Shown piece after piece: positions 63,513 through 64,000 of a DNA stretch of 64,000 nucleotides. The notes under the pieces were generated by a model. That model made no database searches, was not told the origin of the DNA, and saw only the letters and a list, made by a program, of their open reading frames with translations. Numbering within the stretch: the first letter of the stretch is position 1; each line of letters starts with the position of its first letter. The position numbers were made by a program, and so were the translations under genes. The stretch spans positions 21,683,550 through 21,747,549 of the forward strand of contig OW028752.1 of the NCBI GenBank assembly GCA_932294355.1, given 5' to 3'. This DNA comes from Aporophyla lueneburgensis. Lineage: Eukaryota; Arthropoda; Insecta; Lepidoptera; Noctuidae.

Positions 63513-64000
63513 CTATGAGGAAATTCTTCTTAGTATGGTATGTTTGTTGTAGAAATCATTGGTAGCATTTTGAATTATGATAATAGCGTTGAGCAGAATA
63601 GTTTATTGAGAGTATAGTAAGCACTGTACCTGCCAATAGTAGGTTGTTTGAAGTTATTTTTTTTTTTTTGTTTTAGGATTTTCTGTACACATATTGAATG
63701 CAGTATAACAGGGTACACACATGCTGGATTAAAAAGCCATACCCCATAATGTATAAAGAATACTTGCAAGTATAATCTAAATATGATATTTCAAAATTTT
63801 ATTACAAAGTTTAAGTCATGAGTATTTTTATTCTAAAGTTTTTCGCTCTACCAACAAGAACTTCATCTTAGACTAAATAAAATTACAGGTTATCTATTAT
63901 GCACCTGCATTTTTTTAAGCACCGGATAGAAGAAGTACATTGTAGTTTAGTAGTTAGTCATTTAGATGAAATCTATGTTACTTGCTATGCAGATAAATAC
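63513..64000. other. CCT3 intron, continuing off the window
   Basis: No exon is visible. The exon encoding the residues before VGDGTTSV must lie to the right. Confidence 0.6.

Noticed and set aside
1..64000. CRISPR array, bacterial operons, riboswitches, rRNA
   Set aside because: No regularly spaced direct repeats or bacterial gene organisation; the window is animal nuclear DNA.

Overview
The window is a stretch of lepidopteran (moth or butterfly) nuclear DNA. The evidence is a split animal gene with GT/AG introns, AT-rich spacers, and repeat types I know from Lepidoptera: tRNA-derived SINEs, RTE-type 3' tails ending in GATGAT runs, and Helitrons ending in CTAG. I cannot name the species. 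There is no sign of prokaryotic organisation, CRISPR arrays or rRNA. Most of the 64 kb is repeats, and only two host genes can be supported.

Layout. 1-23,500 is repeat-rich spacer. Its clearest element is an R1-like LINE (6,523-7,901) inserted beside a Jockey/CR1-like LINE, with a 15-bp target duplication. A CpG-bearing patch near 15,840-16,060 may hold a promoter or first exon. 23,555-24,818 is a mariner element with one frameshift in its transposase. 25,026-28,463 is the standout: a structurally complete Transib (RAG1-related) transposon with 325-bp inverted repeats, an intact 709-residue transposase, a plausible core promoter and a perfect 5-bp target duplication. Its ends begin with CACAGTG, the heptamer of V(D)J recombination signals. 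30,387-34,114 (minus) is a two-exon gene for an unrecognised secreted Tyr/Arg/Asp-rich protein with nine DQR repeats. 34,200-45,240 is repeats, including a 425-bp hAT-type element with an 8-bp target duplication.

45,476-63,512 (minus) is CCT3, the gamma subunit of the TRiC/CCT chaperonin. Nine exons join in frame and carry the last 451 codons; the 5' exons lie beyond the right edge. The last intron (9.6 kb) holds an 8.1-kb BEL/Pao LTR element with near-identical LTRs and a 5-bp target duplication. That element lacks most of its pol. Its gag is split by a 3.2-kb DNA transposon (18-bp inverted repeats, CTG duplication), which itself holds a Helitron and an RTE fragment. Other CCT3 introns hold Helitrons, SINEs, LINE fragments and a decayed partial copy of one CCT3 exon.

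The two host genes show no functional link. The mobile elements are connected: several non-autonomous families share the RTE-type 3' tail, and many insertions can be ordered from target duplications or from empty-site copies within the window. All family calls come from reading the sequence and recalled family features; no search was run.
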